Below, one piece after another: positions 16,399 through 24,458 of a stretch of DNA of 64,000 nucleotides. Each line of letters begins with the position of its first letter. The stretch's first letter is position 1. Both the position numbers and the translations under genes were made by a program. The DNA is from Tardiphaga robiniae (GTDB taxonomy: Bacteria > Pseudomonadota > Alphaproteobacteria > Rhizobiales > Xanthobacteraceae). The notes below the pieces were generated by a model, which saw only the letters and a program-made list of their open reading frames with translations, was not told the origin of the DNA and made no database searches. The stretch is from the NCBI RefSeq assembly GCF_013359755.1, contig NZ_JABMCJ010000085.1:248001-312000 (forward strand). Direction: 5' to 3'.

Positions 16399-18096
16399 TT
16401 AACGCAGCGACGCCGTGCGCATCACAAATGCTGTCGTCGCAAGCGAGGCCGTTGCCGAGCCGGTGAAGCGGTCGCAGACCAGACCGAGCTGCGGATCATC
16501 CGAGAAAGTCATCGCCACCACCGCCTGCGGCTTGACGAAGTGCGCGCGCAGGATGGTCATGTCGCCGTCGCCCATCACTGAGGCTGACATCGACGTGGTG
16601 GCGCTCGGCGCGAGGATCATTGCGCGCATCCAGACATGGTTGTCGGGAATGACTGCTGCGGTCAGGCGGGTCGCTACGGTGACGGTGCTGTTCTGGCCTT
16701 GAGCGCCCTTCGCGACGACGGTCGTGATGTTATTCACCGCCATCGGGTTCTTGGCCACGGAGGCCGGACGCATGCTACGTGGGATCGGCGCGCTCGCGGC
16801 AACGACATTGGCGCGATCGACCGGGGAGTTAGCCGGCGGCGCATAGGCCATCGCCTTGGCGAAGCTGGACTCGGTGGCGGCCGGCTGCGGATCGACCACA
16901 TTGGCCAAGGCCTGCCGTGCGGTGATCGCGGCGACCTGCTGCGGCGTGGCCTGTTTCGGCGCCGGCATATCATCCCAGAAGCCGCGGGCATTGATAATAT
17001 CGGCCGGCGTCTGCGGCCGGTTGTCGGTCTTGGCTGCGGGCGCCGGAATCGGTGCCTTCGGGCGCGGTACCGGAACGGTCTCGGTGTCGGCCGATGCGAG
17101 CTGATAGGTTGCTGCTGCGGCCGGCTTGGAGCGCGGCATCGGAATGGGGTCCGAAGACTTCGCCTCAGCCAGCTTCGTTTCAGCCAACTTCGTTTCGGCC
17201 TGCTTCGTATCGACCGGTTTCGCAGGCATCGCGGCGGCCATCATGCCCACAGGCGACGGCTTGGCGGGTGCGATCGCGGCTACTGCGCTCTCGTCTTCGT
17301 CGTCATTCGACTTGCCACCACGGAACAGCGAGGCGAACAGGCCCGGCTTGCTCTTGGCAAAAGCTGCACTGTCGCCATCGCCGCGCTTCTCGATCTCAGC
17401 CATCGCCAGCTGATAGCCAGCCAATGGACGGCCGTCGGTGGGGAGATGCACGGTGCGGCCGTCGGGGAAGACGCGCGCCAGCTGGTCATGCGTCATGCGC
17501 GGCCAGTGACGGATGCTGCCAGTGTCGAGATGCACGAAAGGCGAGCCGGAGGTCGGATAGAAGCCAACGCCGCCGCGCTGCAGGCGCAAACCGGCAAAGC
17601 GGATCTTTTCCAGCGCCACGCCGGGAATGAAGAAATCCATCGCGTGGCCGAGCATATGCTGGCTGGCGCGAGCGACGCCGGACGAGCGGCGGCGGAGCAT
17701 GGCGTTGGTGGCGGGGGAGCGATAGGCGGAGATAATCTGGATCGGCGCCTTGCCGTCGACGTCGCGGTAGACCTCCCAGAGGATGTCGAACAGGCGACGA
17801 TCCATGTTGGTCTGGTCCTGGCTGCGCCAGTCGCGGAGGAAGTAGTTGATCTTCTTCATCCCGTCGTCGTCATAGCGGCCGTTGCGCTTGAACGTGACGG
17901 TGAGGTCTTCGCCTGAATGGGTGTGGTGGAACGAGAGGGTGCGGGTTTCGTCGAGAGCGGTGGCGTTATGGACGGAGCTGGCGCCTGCCATCAGCAGAAC
18001 TGACGCGAGGCCGGCATGAAAGCCAGCGCGCGATGTTCGCAATCTCGTTTTGCGTGCGAAACCGCTCAGCACGTATGAACCCACCCAAGTCGACAA
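16399..18096 (-). CDS. DUF882 / peptidase-M15-like periplasmic protein
   Basis: A 565-residue protein with an N-terminal membrane or signal segment (about 24-48), a DUF882 domain (about 50-220) and a long, low-complexity Pro/Ala/Lys tail. The domain is the YcbK-type relative of M15 D,D/L,D-carboxypeptidases: ISAYRSPATN, the zinc-type motif SQHMLGHAMDF and VHLDTG are all present, so it should bind Zn2+ and act on murein peptides. The tail, more than 300 residues, contains repeated KLAET units and is much longer than the catalytic core requires. The next gene upstream encodes an L,D-transpeptidase on the same strand, a second wall enzyme. Confidence 0.85.
   Translation of the reverse strand: MSTWVGSYVLSGFARKTRLRTSRAGFHAGLASVLLMAGASSVHNATALDETRTLSFHHTHSGEDLTVTFKRNGRYDDDGMKKINYFLRDWRSQDQTNMDRRLFDILWEVYRDVDGKAPIQIISAYRSPATNAMLRRRSSGVARASQHMLGHAMDFFIPGVALEKIRFAGLRLQRGGVGFYPTSGSPFVHLDTGSIRHWPRMTHDQLARVFPDGRTVHLPTDGRPLAGYQLAMAEIEKRGDGDSAAFAKSKPGLFASLFRGGKSNDDEDESAVAAIAPAKPSPVGMMAAAMPAKPVDTKQAETKLAETKLAEAKSSDPIPMPRSKPAAAATYQLASADTETVPVPRPKAPIPAPAAKTDNRPQTPADIINARGFWDDMPAPKQATPQQVAAITARQALANVVDPQPAATESSFAKAMAYAPPANSPVDRANVVAASAPIPRSMRPASVAKNPMAVNNITTVVAKGAQGQNSTVTVATRLTAAVIPDNHVWMRAMILAPSATTSMSASVMGDGDMTILRAHFVKPQAVVAMTFSDDPQLGLVCDRFTGSATASLATTAFVMRTASLR
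17162..17221 (-). repeat. Tandem 15-base repeats inside the DUF882 gene
   Basis: About four diverged 15-base units (GTTTCAGCCAACTTC-like on the plus strand) encode repeated K-x-A-E-T pentapeptides in the tail of the protein. Copy number could vary by slippage without breaking the reading frame. Confidence 0.75.
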
Positions 18097-18290
18097 CTCT
18101 CTCGCTACCCCATGCGGCGACAGAGAGTGAACGTACTCTTAAAACGGGAGGGTTAACCGAGATTTACAACCCATCCCCCCAAGCGGGCTTTTCAGCCAGC
18201 CATTAAACTTAACCCATTGAGTATGGCGAAAAATAGCCCGCTGCCGGGTTCCAGATGGACGATGGTTAATCTGGATAAAGAGCGAAACGT

Positions 18291-18322
18291 AAAAAGGGCT
18301 CCACCGGAAGGTGAAGCCCTTG
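18291..18322 (-). terminator. Terminator of the L,D-transpeptidase gene
   Basis: Read on the minus strand, GGGCTTCACC and GGTGGAGCCC form a ten-base stem with one non-Watson-Crick pair, a short loop and a TTTTT run. It lies 36 bases after the stop of the L,D-transpeptidase gene. Confidence 0.8.
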
Positions 18323-18357
18323 ATAAGTCTTTCGAATTTTGAGGACTGGCGTCGCGC

Positions 18358-20547
18358 TTAGCGGGTCACCGTCCGGCGTGGTTTCTGACCGGGCGCAACT
18401 GGCTGTGGTGCCGGGGCACCGCCGCCAAACAGGCGCTCGAAGAAGGACAGGCCGCCGTTGCTGGCCATGCGCGAGCCGTTGTCGTTGAAGGCCACGCCCT
18501 GCGGAATATCCGCGCGCGGGCGCGAATAGCTCGGCTGGGCCCGGGCAACGACCTGTTCCAGATCCTTGTTCTTGCCGCCGCGGAGCAACTGCATCATCTG
18601 CGCGTCGCGTCCGTAGATATCCTTGCGCAGCTGCAGCTTGCCAGCGTCATCGACGAAGGCTGTCTGGTACGTGATGTTCACCGGGATCGGCGTCGGGAAT
18701 TTCAGATCGATCTCGCTGCGGCCATACATGCCGCGAACCTTCTCCGGCGTGTAGTGCTCGTTCGGCATCGTGATGTTCAGCAGCGTCGCGGCGTATTGAT
18801 CCGGATTCTGCACGCGCATGCAGCCGTGGCTGAAGGCGCGCTCGTCGCGACCGAATAGGTTCTTGTCCGGTGTATCGTGCTGATAGACGAGGAACTTGTT
18901 CGGGAAGTTGAAGCGGATGCGGCCCAGCGCGTTGGCTTCACCGGGGGGCTGCGCAATGTGGATGCTGCCGTCGGAATTGCGCGTCAGCTTCAGGCCCATG
19001 CGGTCAAGCACCGTCGGGTCCTGCTGCAGAGCGGGCAGGTATTCGTTGTAGATGATGGACGGCGGCACGTTCCAGGTCGGGTTGACCGTGATGTACTTCA
19101 TCGTTTCCGTCATCAGCGGCGTAGCGTGATTGCCCGGCTTGCCGACGACGACGCGTGTGGTCCAGACCTGCGCGCCGTTCTGCATCACTTTCAGCGTATA
19201 GTCCGGGATGTTCAGCATCACATAGGCATTGCCGACTGCGGACGCGCCGAGCTGGCGTGGCAGCCAGCGCCAACGCTCCATGTTGACCAGCACCGTATCG
19301 ATGTGGCGGTCGCGCTTCGGCGAGTTCATCGCGCGCACGGTGGCCTCGTCCAGCACGCCGGTGGCCTTCAGATCGTTGCTTGCCTGATACTTGCGAACGG
19401 CTTCGGCGACGGCAGCGTCGTATTTGGTCTCGGCCGGACTCTCGACATTGAGGCGCGCGCGCAGCAACGGCACGCGCGGGTCGTCCATCACGGTCGGGTT
19501 CGGATTTTTCTTCGTGGCCTTGGCGAAACGCAGAGCCGGGCCCTCGCCGATCGGCTGTACTGGCGTTGCGGTTTCGCCGCGCAGTTCAGCGAGCTTCTTC
19601 TTCAGCTCCTGATAGCCCTTGTGCGGCGGGTTGTAGGCGTCGAGGGCTGCCGAAGCGTTCTTCGCGGTCGAGATATTGGCGAGCACTTCCGCCGGATCTG
19701 TCGGATGCTCCGGATACATGATGTCGCCAGTCACCTGCGACCAGTGCATGCGGCCGCTCTGTGCCTGGCGGGCATAGTCGAGCATGCTGGCGGTGAGCTT
19801 CAGCTCCGCCTCGGCGAGCGCATCGGGCGTATTCGCCGCGGTGAAATCCGGCACCGGATAGTCGGCGGCGTCGAGGCCGTCAGAAGCGGCGTCCTTGAGG
19901 CGCGCAATGACGCCCTTGGCGGCAGGGGTCGTTGCGCCGCCCTGGGTCCAGATCGGTGCGAAGTCACGTGCGGTGTAGAACTTCTCGACCGCGGCGCGCT
20001 CGCCCTTACGGTCGAAATAGCGCGTGGACTTGGCGCCGAACATATCGCGCAGTTTCTCGGCGACCGGCTGATCGCTGGACGCAACGGTGGTCGCGGGCTT
20101 GGCGATGTCCTTGGCGACATCCTTCGGCGGTTCGGCTGCGGGCGCAGGAGGTGCCACAGCAGTCGCGGCCGGCGGTGTCGCAGCGGCGGGCGCGGTTACA
20201 GCCTCGCTCGGCTTCACATCCGCAGGCGCTTGCGCCGCCTCGGTTGCCTTTGGCGTATCGGTCGAGGTCGAGCCGATGGTTTTCTCGGACGTCCGGGTCG
20301 CGTCCGGCACGGACGCGGTGGTCTCGGCCTTTGGTGCATCGGCCTTGAAGTCGGCAGCGGTCGGCGGGGCAACATTGGCGGGTTCGGGGCGCGGCACCGC
20401 CGCATCGATGGCGAGTTCGGAGACACTGTCGCGGGGCGCTGCGCTCTGGGCAGCAGCTGCGGCGCCAGCGGAAACCGTCAGGAATGTCGCGGCCACGGCC
20501 ATCAGCACGCGGTCGAATCCCGAGCGGCCCTTGGAATAGTCTCGCAT
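18358..20547 (-). CDS. L,D-transpeptidase, YcbB-type
   Basis: A 729-residue periplasmic enzyme that makes 3-3 (meso-DAP to meso-DAP) cross-links in peptidoglycan. Order: signal peptide (about 10-38), a Pro/Ala-rich linker (about 40-165), an L,D-transpeptidase scaffold domain (about 170-290), a peptidoglycan-binding helical segment (RLNVESPAETKYDAAVAEAVRKYQ, about 345-405) and the YkuD catalytic domain (about 425-620). The active-site motif is SHGCMRV near residue 575, with Cys as nucleophile and His nearby. The arrangement and size match YcbB/LdtD rather than short Ldt proteins. A strong terminator follows. Confidence 0.93.
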   Translation of the reverse strand: MRDYSKGRSGFDRVLMAVAATFLTVSAGAAAAAQSAAPRDSVSELAIDAAVPRPEPANVAPPTAADFKADAPKAETTASVPDATRTSEKTIGSTSTDTPKATEAAQAPADVKPSEAVTAPAAATPPAATAVAPPAPAAEPPKDVAKDIAKPATTVASSDQPVAEKLRDMFGAKSTRYFDRKGERAAVEKFYTARDFAPIWTQGGATTPAAKGVIARLKDAASDGLDAADYPVPDFTAANTPDALAEAELKLTASMLDYARQAQSGRMHWSQVTGDIMYPEHPTDPAEVLANISTAKNASAALDAYNPPHKGYQELKKKLAELRGETATPVQPIGEGPALRFAKATKKNPNPTVMDDPRVPLLRARLNVESPAETKYDAAVAEAVRKYQASNDLKATGVLDEATVRAMNSPKRDRHIDTVLVNMERWRWLPRQLGASAVGNAYVMLNIPDYTLKVMQNGAQVWTTRVVVGKPGNHATPLMTETMKYITVNPTWNVPPSIIYNEYLPALQQDPTVLDRMGLKLTRNSDGSIHIAQPPGEANALGRIRFNFPNKFLVYQHDTPDKNLFGRDERAFSHGCMRVQNPDQYAATLLNITMPNEHYTPEKVRGMYGRSEIDLKFPTPIPVNITYQTAFVDDAGKLQLRKDIYGRDAQMMQLLRGGKNKDLEQVVARAQPSYSRPRADIPQGVAFNDNGSRMASNGGLSFFERLFGGGAPAPQPVAPGQKPRRTVTR

Positions 20548-20861
20548 TCTCGCACCTCGTTAGGTGAGCTGTTCCGGCATGGAACAGTTCTAGTCTGACA
20601 TCATCAGCTTCGGTTGAAGCAGTCGCGCTGTTTTGCCTGCTCGCTCCGATTCAGAGCGCTTCCTGTGCAGACGATACACGCGCCCGGCACAAGCGCTAGC
20701 GCTTGTCGGACAAGTCACAACAAACTGACCTCAACCTCCCCGGTTTGCAACGCATACCGAGGTTTCACCGATGCTTTTGACTTTGTGTGTCACCAGACCG
20801 CAACGGTTCAAGTTCCATAGCGATCGCAACAACATGTTCAATCGCGTGGGAGGCGAGAAGT
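20548..20861. promoter_or_regulatory. 314-base intergenic region with two palindromes
   Basis: No gene is visible. It holds CTGTTCC-GGCAT-GGAACAG at 20571-20589, close to the start of the L,D-transpeptidase gene, and a perfect 18-base palindrome ACAAGCGCTAGCGCTTGT at 20689-20706. The first could be an operator or leader hairpin for the transpeptidase gene; the second is unassigned. Confidence 0.5.
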
Positions 20862-22364
20862 TCAGTTCGACGGTGCGGAATCCGCAATCGATGAATCTTT
20901 CTCCGCTGCCTCATCGAGCTTGCGGTAGAGCGTCGACCGGCCGATTTTGAGGCGCCGTGCGACTTCCGACATCTGGCCGCGATAATGCGCAATGGCAAAG
21001 CGGATGATCTCGGATTCGAGCTCTTCCAGTGCCCTTACCTCGTTCTCGGCTGTCAGCATGGACAGGCTTCCGGCGGCGAGCGATATCGGGGCTGCGTCGA
21101 TGCCCGGTACCATGGTCGGCGCCATCGTGTGGAAGACGGGGTCTACAATCAGCGGCGCGACCGCCGATGCCACGATCGATGGAGCGTACGCGGTCGTTTG
21201 CGGGAAGTCGGCCAGTCCGAGTTGATCGCCTTCGCTCATCACCACTGCGCGGTAGACGGCATTTTCCAGCTGCCGGATATTGCCCGGCCAGTCGAGTTGC
21301 GTGAGCATCGTCATGGCGTCGGCAGCGATGCTGGTAATCGGCCTGTTCTCCTCGGCGCAGAAACGCGCCAGGAAATGCCGCAGCAAATACGGAATGTCCT
21401 CGCGGCGCGCCCGGAGCGGCGGCGCCGTGAGCGGCAGCACATGCAGGCGATAGAACAGATCTTCGCGGAATTGCCCGGCTTTGACGAGATCGAGCAGCTT
21501 GCGGTTGGTGGCCGAGATGATGCGGACATCGACCTTGACCGGCTTGCGCCCGCCCACGGCCTCGACCGAACCTTCCTGAAGCGCGCGCAACAGCTTCACT
21601 TGCGCCGATAGCGGCAGTTCGCCGACTTCGTCGAGAAACAGCGTGCCGCCGTGAGCCTCGACAAATTTGCCGAGATGCCGGTCGGTGGCGCCGGTAAAGG
21701 CGCCCTTCTCGTGGCCGAACAGGATCGACTCCACGAGGTTGTCGGGAATGGCGCCGCAATTCACGGCCACGAACGGCTTGCTGCTGCGTTCGCCCGAGCC
21801 GTGGATGGCGCGCGCGATCAATTCCTTGCCGACGCCGGACTCGCCTTCGATCAGCACGGGAATCGTGGAGGTCGCCGCCTTGCGTGCGGTGCGCAGCACG
21901 GCGTCCATATCGGCATTGCGGGTGACGATGTCGGCAAAAGTGAGCTTGCCTTCGCGGCTGTGCCTGATGCGCTGCAATTCGCCTTTCAACGCACTGGTAT
22001 TGAGCGCATTGCGCAGGCTTACCTGCAGACGTTCGACGCCGACAGGTTTGACGACGAAATCATGCGCGCCGGCGCGCATGGCGGACACAACATTCTCGAT
22101 ACCGCCATGGGCGGTCTGGACGATGACGGGGATGCTGAGGCCGCTCTCGCGGATCTTGTCGAGCACGCCCATGCCGTCGAGACCGGGCATCATCAGGTCG
22201 AGGACCAGAGCATCGATGGCGGCCGCTTCGGGATCAATCAGCCGGGCCATGGCAGCGTCGCCGCTATCGACCGTGATGGCCTCATAGCCGCAGCGCTGCA
22301 CCATGTTTTCGAGGAGGCGGCGCTGGACGGCGTCGTCATCTGCGATGAGGATTCGTTCGGCCAT
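20862..22364 (-). CDS. NtrC-family sigma-54 response regulator
   Basis: A 500-residue sigma-54 activator. It has a receiver domain (1-120) with phospho-acceptor Asp56 (LVLDLMMPG), an AAA+ domain (about 145-375) with Walker A GESGVGKE (173-180), GAFTGA loop (221-226) that contacts sigma-54, Walker B GGTLFLDEVGELP, and a Fis-type helix-turn-helix at the C terminus (VARRLKIGRSTLYRKLDE, about 467-484). It therefore opens RpoN-dependent promoters when phosphorylated. No sensor kinase gene is adjacent, so the partner and targets are unknown. A linker of about 75 residues with hydrophobic repeats separates AAA+ and the HTH. Confidence 0.93.
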   Translation of the reverse strand: MAERILIADDDAVQRRLLENMVQRCGYEAITVDSGDAAMARLIDPEAAAIDALVLDLMMPGLDGMGVLDKIRESGLSIPVIVQTAHGGIENVVSAMRAGAHDFVVKPVGVERLQVSLRNALNTSALKGELQRIRHSREGKLTFADIVTRNADMDAVLRTARKAATSTIPVLIEGESGVGKELIARAIHGSGERSSKPFVAVNCGAIPDNLVESILFGHEKGAFTGATDRHLGKFVEAHGGTLFLDEVGELPLSAQVKLLRALQEGSVEAVGGRKPVKVDVRIISATNRKLLDLVKAGQFREDLFYRLHVLPLTAPPLRARREDIPYLLRHFLARFCAEENRPITSIAADAMTMLTQLDWPGNIRQLENAVYRAVVMSEGDQLGLADFPQTTAYAPSIVASAVAPLIVDPVFHTMAPTMVPGIDAAPISLAAGSLSMLTAENEVRALEELESEIIRFAIAHYRGQMSEVARRLKIGRSTLYRKLDEAAEKDSSIADSAPSN

Positions 22365-22426
22365 GGCAACTCCAGAGCGGGTATGTCCCGATTTGAGCCA
22401 CCATGGCGATCAAAGCCTTAATGCTT

Positions 22427-23080
22427 TCATAACACCGGGGCGAGGTAAGCCGTCGCATAGGGCCAGACTTCGCGGGCACCGCGATAGATCATGTCACCCG
22501 CCACATAGAGAATGATGGCGAGGCCGACATAGGCGATCCAGCGGTGCTTCTGCAGCAGCTTGGCGATGAAGGAGGCGGCGAGACCCATCAGCGCGATCGA
22601 CAGCACCAGGCCGAAGATCAGGATGCTCGGGTGTTCACGCGCAGCACCGGCGACCGCGAGCACGTTGTCCAGCGACATCGACACATCGGCGACGGTGATC
22701 TGCCAGATCGCCTGGCCAAGCGTCTTGCGCGGGCCGTTGGCCGTGCCGTCGGCATTAAGCTGGTTCTCGAGCGCGTTGAGATCGTGCTCATGTCCGGCGC
22801 GCAATTCGCGCCACATCTTCCAGCACACCCACAGCAAGAGGATGCCGCCAGCCAGAAGCAGGCCGATGATCTGCAGCAGTTGAACGGTGATGCTGGCGAA
22901 GCCGATACGCAGGATGGTGGCGGCGATGATGCCGATCAGGATGGCTTTGCCGCGCTGTTCCTTGGGAAGGCCGGCGGCCGCAAGGCCGATCACGATGGCA
23001 TTGTCGCCGGCGAGAACCAGATCGATCATCACGACCTGGAAAAGTGCAGTCATAGCTTCAGCGGTGAAGAAGTCTGTCAT
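22427..23080 (-). CDS. TerC-family integral membrane protein
   Basis: A 217-residue membrane protein with seven predicted hydrophobic helices. It has the TerC markers DLVLAGDNAIVIGLA (about 18-32) and VADVSMSLDNVLAVAGA (about 130-146), whose paired Asp/Asn residues line the ion path. TerC/YjbE-type proteins export metal ions, including Mn2+ in several bacteria, or protect against tellurite. The ATG at 23080 follows GGAG at good spacing; an in-frame GTG three codons earlier is less likely. A structured leader (23117-23149) precedes it. Confidence 0.9.
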   Translation of the reverse strand: MTDFFTAEAMTALFQVVMIDLVLAGDNAIVIGLAAAGLPKEQRGKAILIGIIAATILRIGFASITVQLLQIIGLLLAGGILLLWVCWKMWRELRAGHEHDLNALENQLNADGTANGPRKTLGQAIWQITVADVSMSLDNVLAVAGAAREHPSILIFGLVLSIALMGLAASFIAKLLQKHRWIAYVGLAIILYVAGDMIYRGAREVWPYATAYLAPVL

Positions 23081-23116
23081 GTGGGCCACTCCGTATGAAC
23101 GTCCAGTCCGACATCA

Positions 23117-23149
23117 CAGTTCGGGTGAACTGCCAGAGGGGCCCGGGCC
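23117..23149 (-). promoter_or_regulatory. Structured leader of the TerC-type gene
   Basis: On the minus strand the leader carries the palindrome GGCCCGGGCC followed by a perfect CAGTTC-ACCC-GAACTG hairpin about 37 bases before the ATG. Leaders of TerC-type genes often contain regulatory RNA (yybP-ykoY Mn2+ riboswitch or the terC motif). The yybP-ykoY core is not recognisable here, so the assignment is tentative. Confidence 0.3.
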
Positions 23150-23217
23150 AGGACGTGCTTGTTAAAAGTCGTACTTTGCAAAACATGCGGGTTTGATCCC
23201 GCGCTTGATCCGATCCG

Positions 23218-23559
23218 TTACTCGGGTTGATCGGAGAGGGTGACGAGCCGAACCATCTGGTCGGGCTCAATGAAGATGCTGATTCCGACCCCGATGAAGG
23301 TCAGGACGCCGGCGACATCGAACCAGGTCGCGCGCCGCGCGAAGTTCCGCGGAATCAGCGCGCCACCGGCCATCAATGCTGCAAGTGCGAATAGCAGGGT
23401 GGCGACCATCGGCGCCAGCGCATCGAGCGAGACAAATGCGCGCAAGGCCAGTGCCGCGGTCAGCGCCAGCAAAAGGGTTGCGGCAAACAGCTCCTTGACC
23501 CGGTGAGGGGCAGGAGGCGCATACTTGCGGCCAATGCTGTTGCGATCCGTAAAGGCCAT
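23218..23559 (-). CDS. Hypothetical three-helix membrane protein
   Basis: A 113-residue protein with three hydrophobic segments (about 24-44, 48-68 and 82-98) and polar ends. No named domain is recognised. It lies upstream of the TerC-type gene on the same strand, with 137 bases between, and opposite to the XRE operon. Its composition and absence of overlap support a real gene; the ATG at 23559 follows a weak AGGACAA site. Confidence 0.65.
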   Translation of the reverse strand: MAFTDRNSIGRKYAPPAPHRVKELFAATLLLALTAALALRAFVSLDALAPMVATLLFALAALMAGGALIPRNFARRATWFDVAGVLTFIGVGISIFIEPDQMVRLVTLSDQPE

Positions 23560-23669
23560 CGTTGTCCTGTCGGGTATCGTTTCATCCCGTCCGCAACGTT
23601 CTTGCAGCTCGATAGTCGTGCTACAGGAAGTCGTCAGATCTTTAATTCATACTGGATAGTTTCGTAATC

Positions 23670-23999
23670 ATGAAACGTGGCGAAAATCAAGAGGATTTCG
23701 CTGGAGTGCAGCGCGGCAAAGCCTTGCCGGAAGCGCGGCAGTTGCGAAAACAGGCTGGGGATTGGCTGAAGGCGCGGCGAGCGGAAGCCGGGTTGTCGCA
23801 GGTCGATCTCGCCGCAAAACTTGGTCTCAAATATTACACGTTCATCTCGCAGGTTGAGAACGGCTTCAGTCGGGTGCCCACCGAAACGATGGAAGCATGG
23901 GCCATTCAGCTCGGTCTGGAGCCGGCCGCCTTCGCAAAACATTTGCTGGTCTATTACGAGCCGGAATTGCACCGGCTGCTGTTTGGAGCACCCAAATGA
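23670..23999 (+). CDS. XRE-family HTH regulator
   Basis: A 109-residue protein with a Cro/C1-type helix-turn-helix (about 32-85: LKARRAEAGLSQVDLAAKLGLKYYTFISQVENG). The C-terminal segment (about 90-109) is short and hydrophobic, without a separate sensor domain. Its stop overlaps the start of the following unknown gene as ATGA, so it and that product are made together. A direct regulator/partner pair is likely. Confidence 0.88.
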   Translation: MKRGENQEDFAGVQRGKALPEARQLRKQAGDWLKARRAEAGLSQVDLAAKLGLKYYTFISQVENGFSRVPTETMEAWAIQLGLEPAAFAKHLLVYYEPELHRLLFGAPK

Positions 24000-24433
24000 A
24001 CGTCATCGCATTTCAGCGCAAACCGCTGCAGGGCGCGTGGAGCGAGACCGAGCTCGCAACGCTTGCCGACACGATCAATCTCGGGCATCGCGGCCGCGAA
24101 TGGGAGACTGGCATCACTGAGAACGGCGATGCGCAGCTCTATCTGCTGGGACCGCAGCCGGAGCAGGCCTGCGAATTGTGCGTATCGCGCGTGGATGGCC
24201 AGTACATTCTCGAAGACGGCACCGGGCGCCTGTTGTTCGAGCATCGCAGCCTGCCGCTGGTGGCGGCGCATGCCCGCACTGCGCTGCGCGGGACGCGATG
24301 GTGGCTTGTCGCACGGATTGTCATGGTGTGGTGTACGATTCGCCATATGCTTCATGACGAGATCGAACCCTTGATGACCGAGGGCGAAGAACTGCTTGTC
24401 CATTTCGCTCCGCAGCTCGCTGCTTTCGTGTGA
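23996..24433 (+). CDS. Hypothetical protein coupled to the XRE regulator
   Basis: A 145-residue protein beginning MNVIAFQRKPLQGAW. It has one hydrophobic segment (about 102-117, RWWLVARIVMVWCTIR), a Cys pair (QACELCV), and an acidic C-terminal region. I do not recognise a domain. The four-base ATGA overlap with the XRE gene and the lack of any gap before pepF (25 bases) make a transcription unit likely. It is not a classical toxin family that I can name. Confidence 0.75.
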   Translation: MNVIAFQRKPLQGAWSETELATLADTINLGHRGREWETGITENGDAQLYLLGPQPEQACELCVSRVDGQYILEDGTGRLLFEHRSLPLVAAHARTALRGTRWWLVARIVMVWCTIRHMLHDEIEPLMTEGEELLVHFAPQLAAFV

Positions 24434-24458
24434 CGGCTGCATCCAACCGAAAGTATTC

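Noticed and set aside
16636-17916. Long plus-strand open frame opposite the DUF882 gene
   Set aside because: It is a mirror frame of a high-G+C gene with a clear domain on the other strand; composition is Arg/Gly/His-rich, and no ribosome site or domain is seen.
20571-20589. LexA-type site near the L,D-transpeptidase gene
   Set aside because: GTTC and GAAC are present as a palindrome with a spacing that fits neither GTTC-N7-GTTC nor GAAC-N7-GAAC.
18877-20598. 573-codon plus-strand open frame opposite the L,D-transpeptidase gene
   Set aside because: The opposite strand encodes an intact YkuD enzyme; this frame has biased residue content and no family signature.
23190-23210. Possible FixK/FNR site with TTGATC repeats
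   Set aside because: The two TTGATC copies are direct, not inverted, so they do not make the TTGAT-N4-ATCAA palindrome.
23081-23217. Classical yybP-ykoY manganese riboswitch upstream of the TerC-type gene
   Set aside because: The GGGGAGUAG-type core and partner loop of that riboswitch are not visible; only simple hairpins are present, so I report a generic leader instead.
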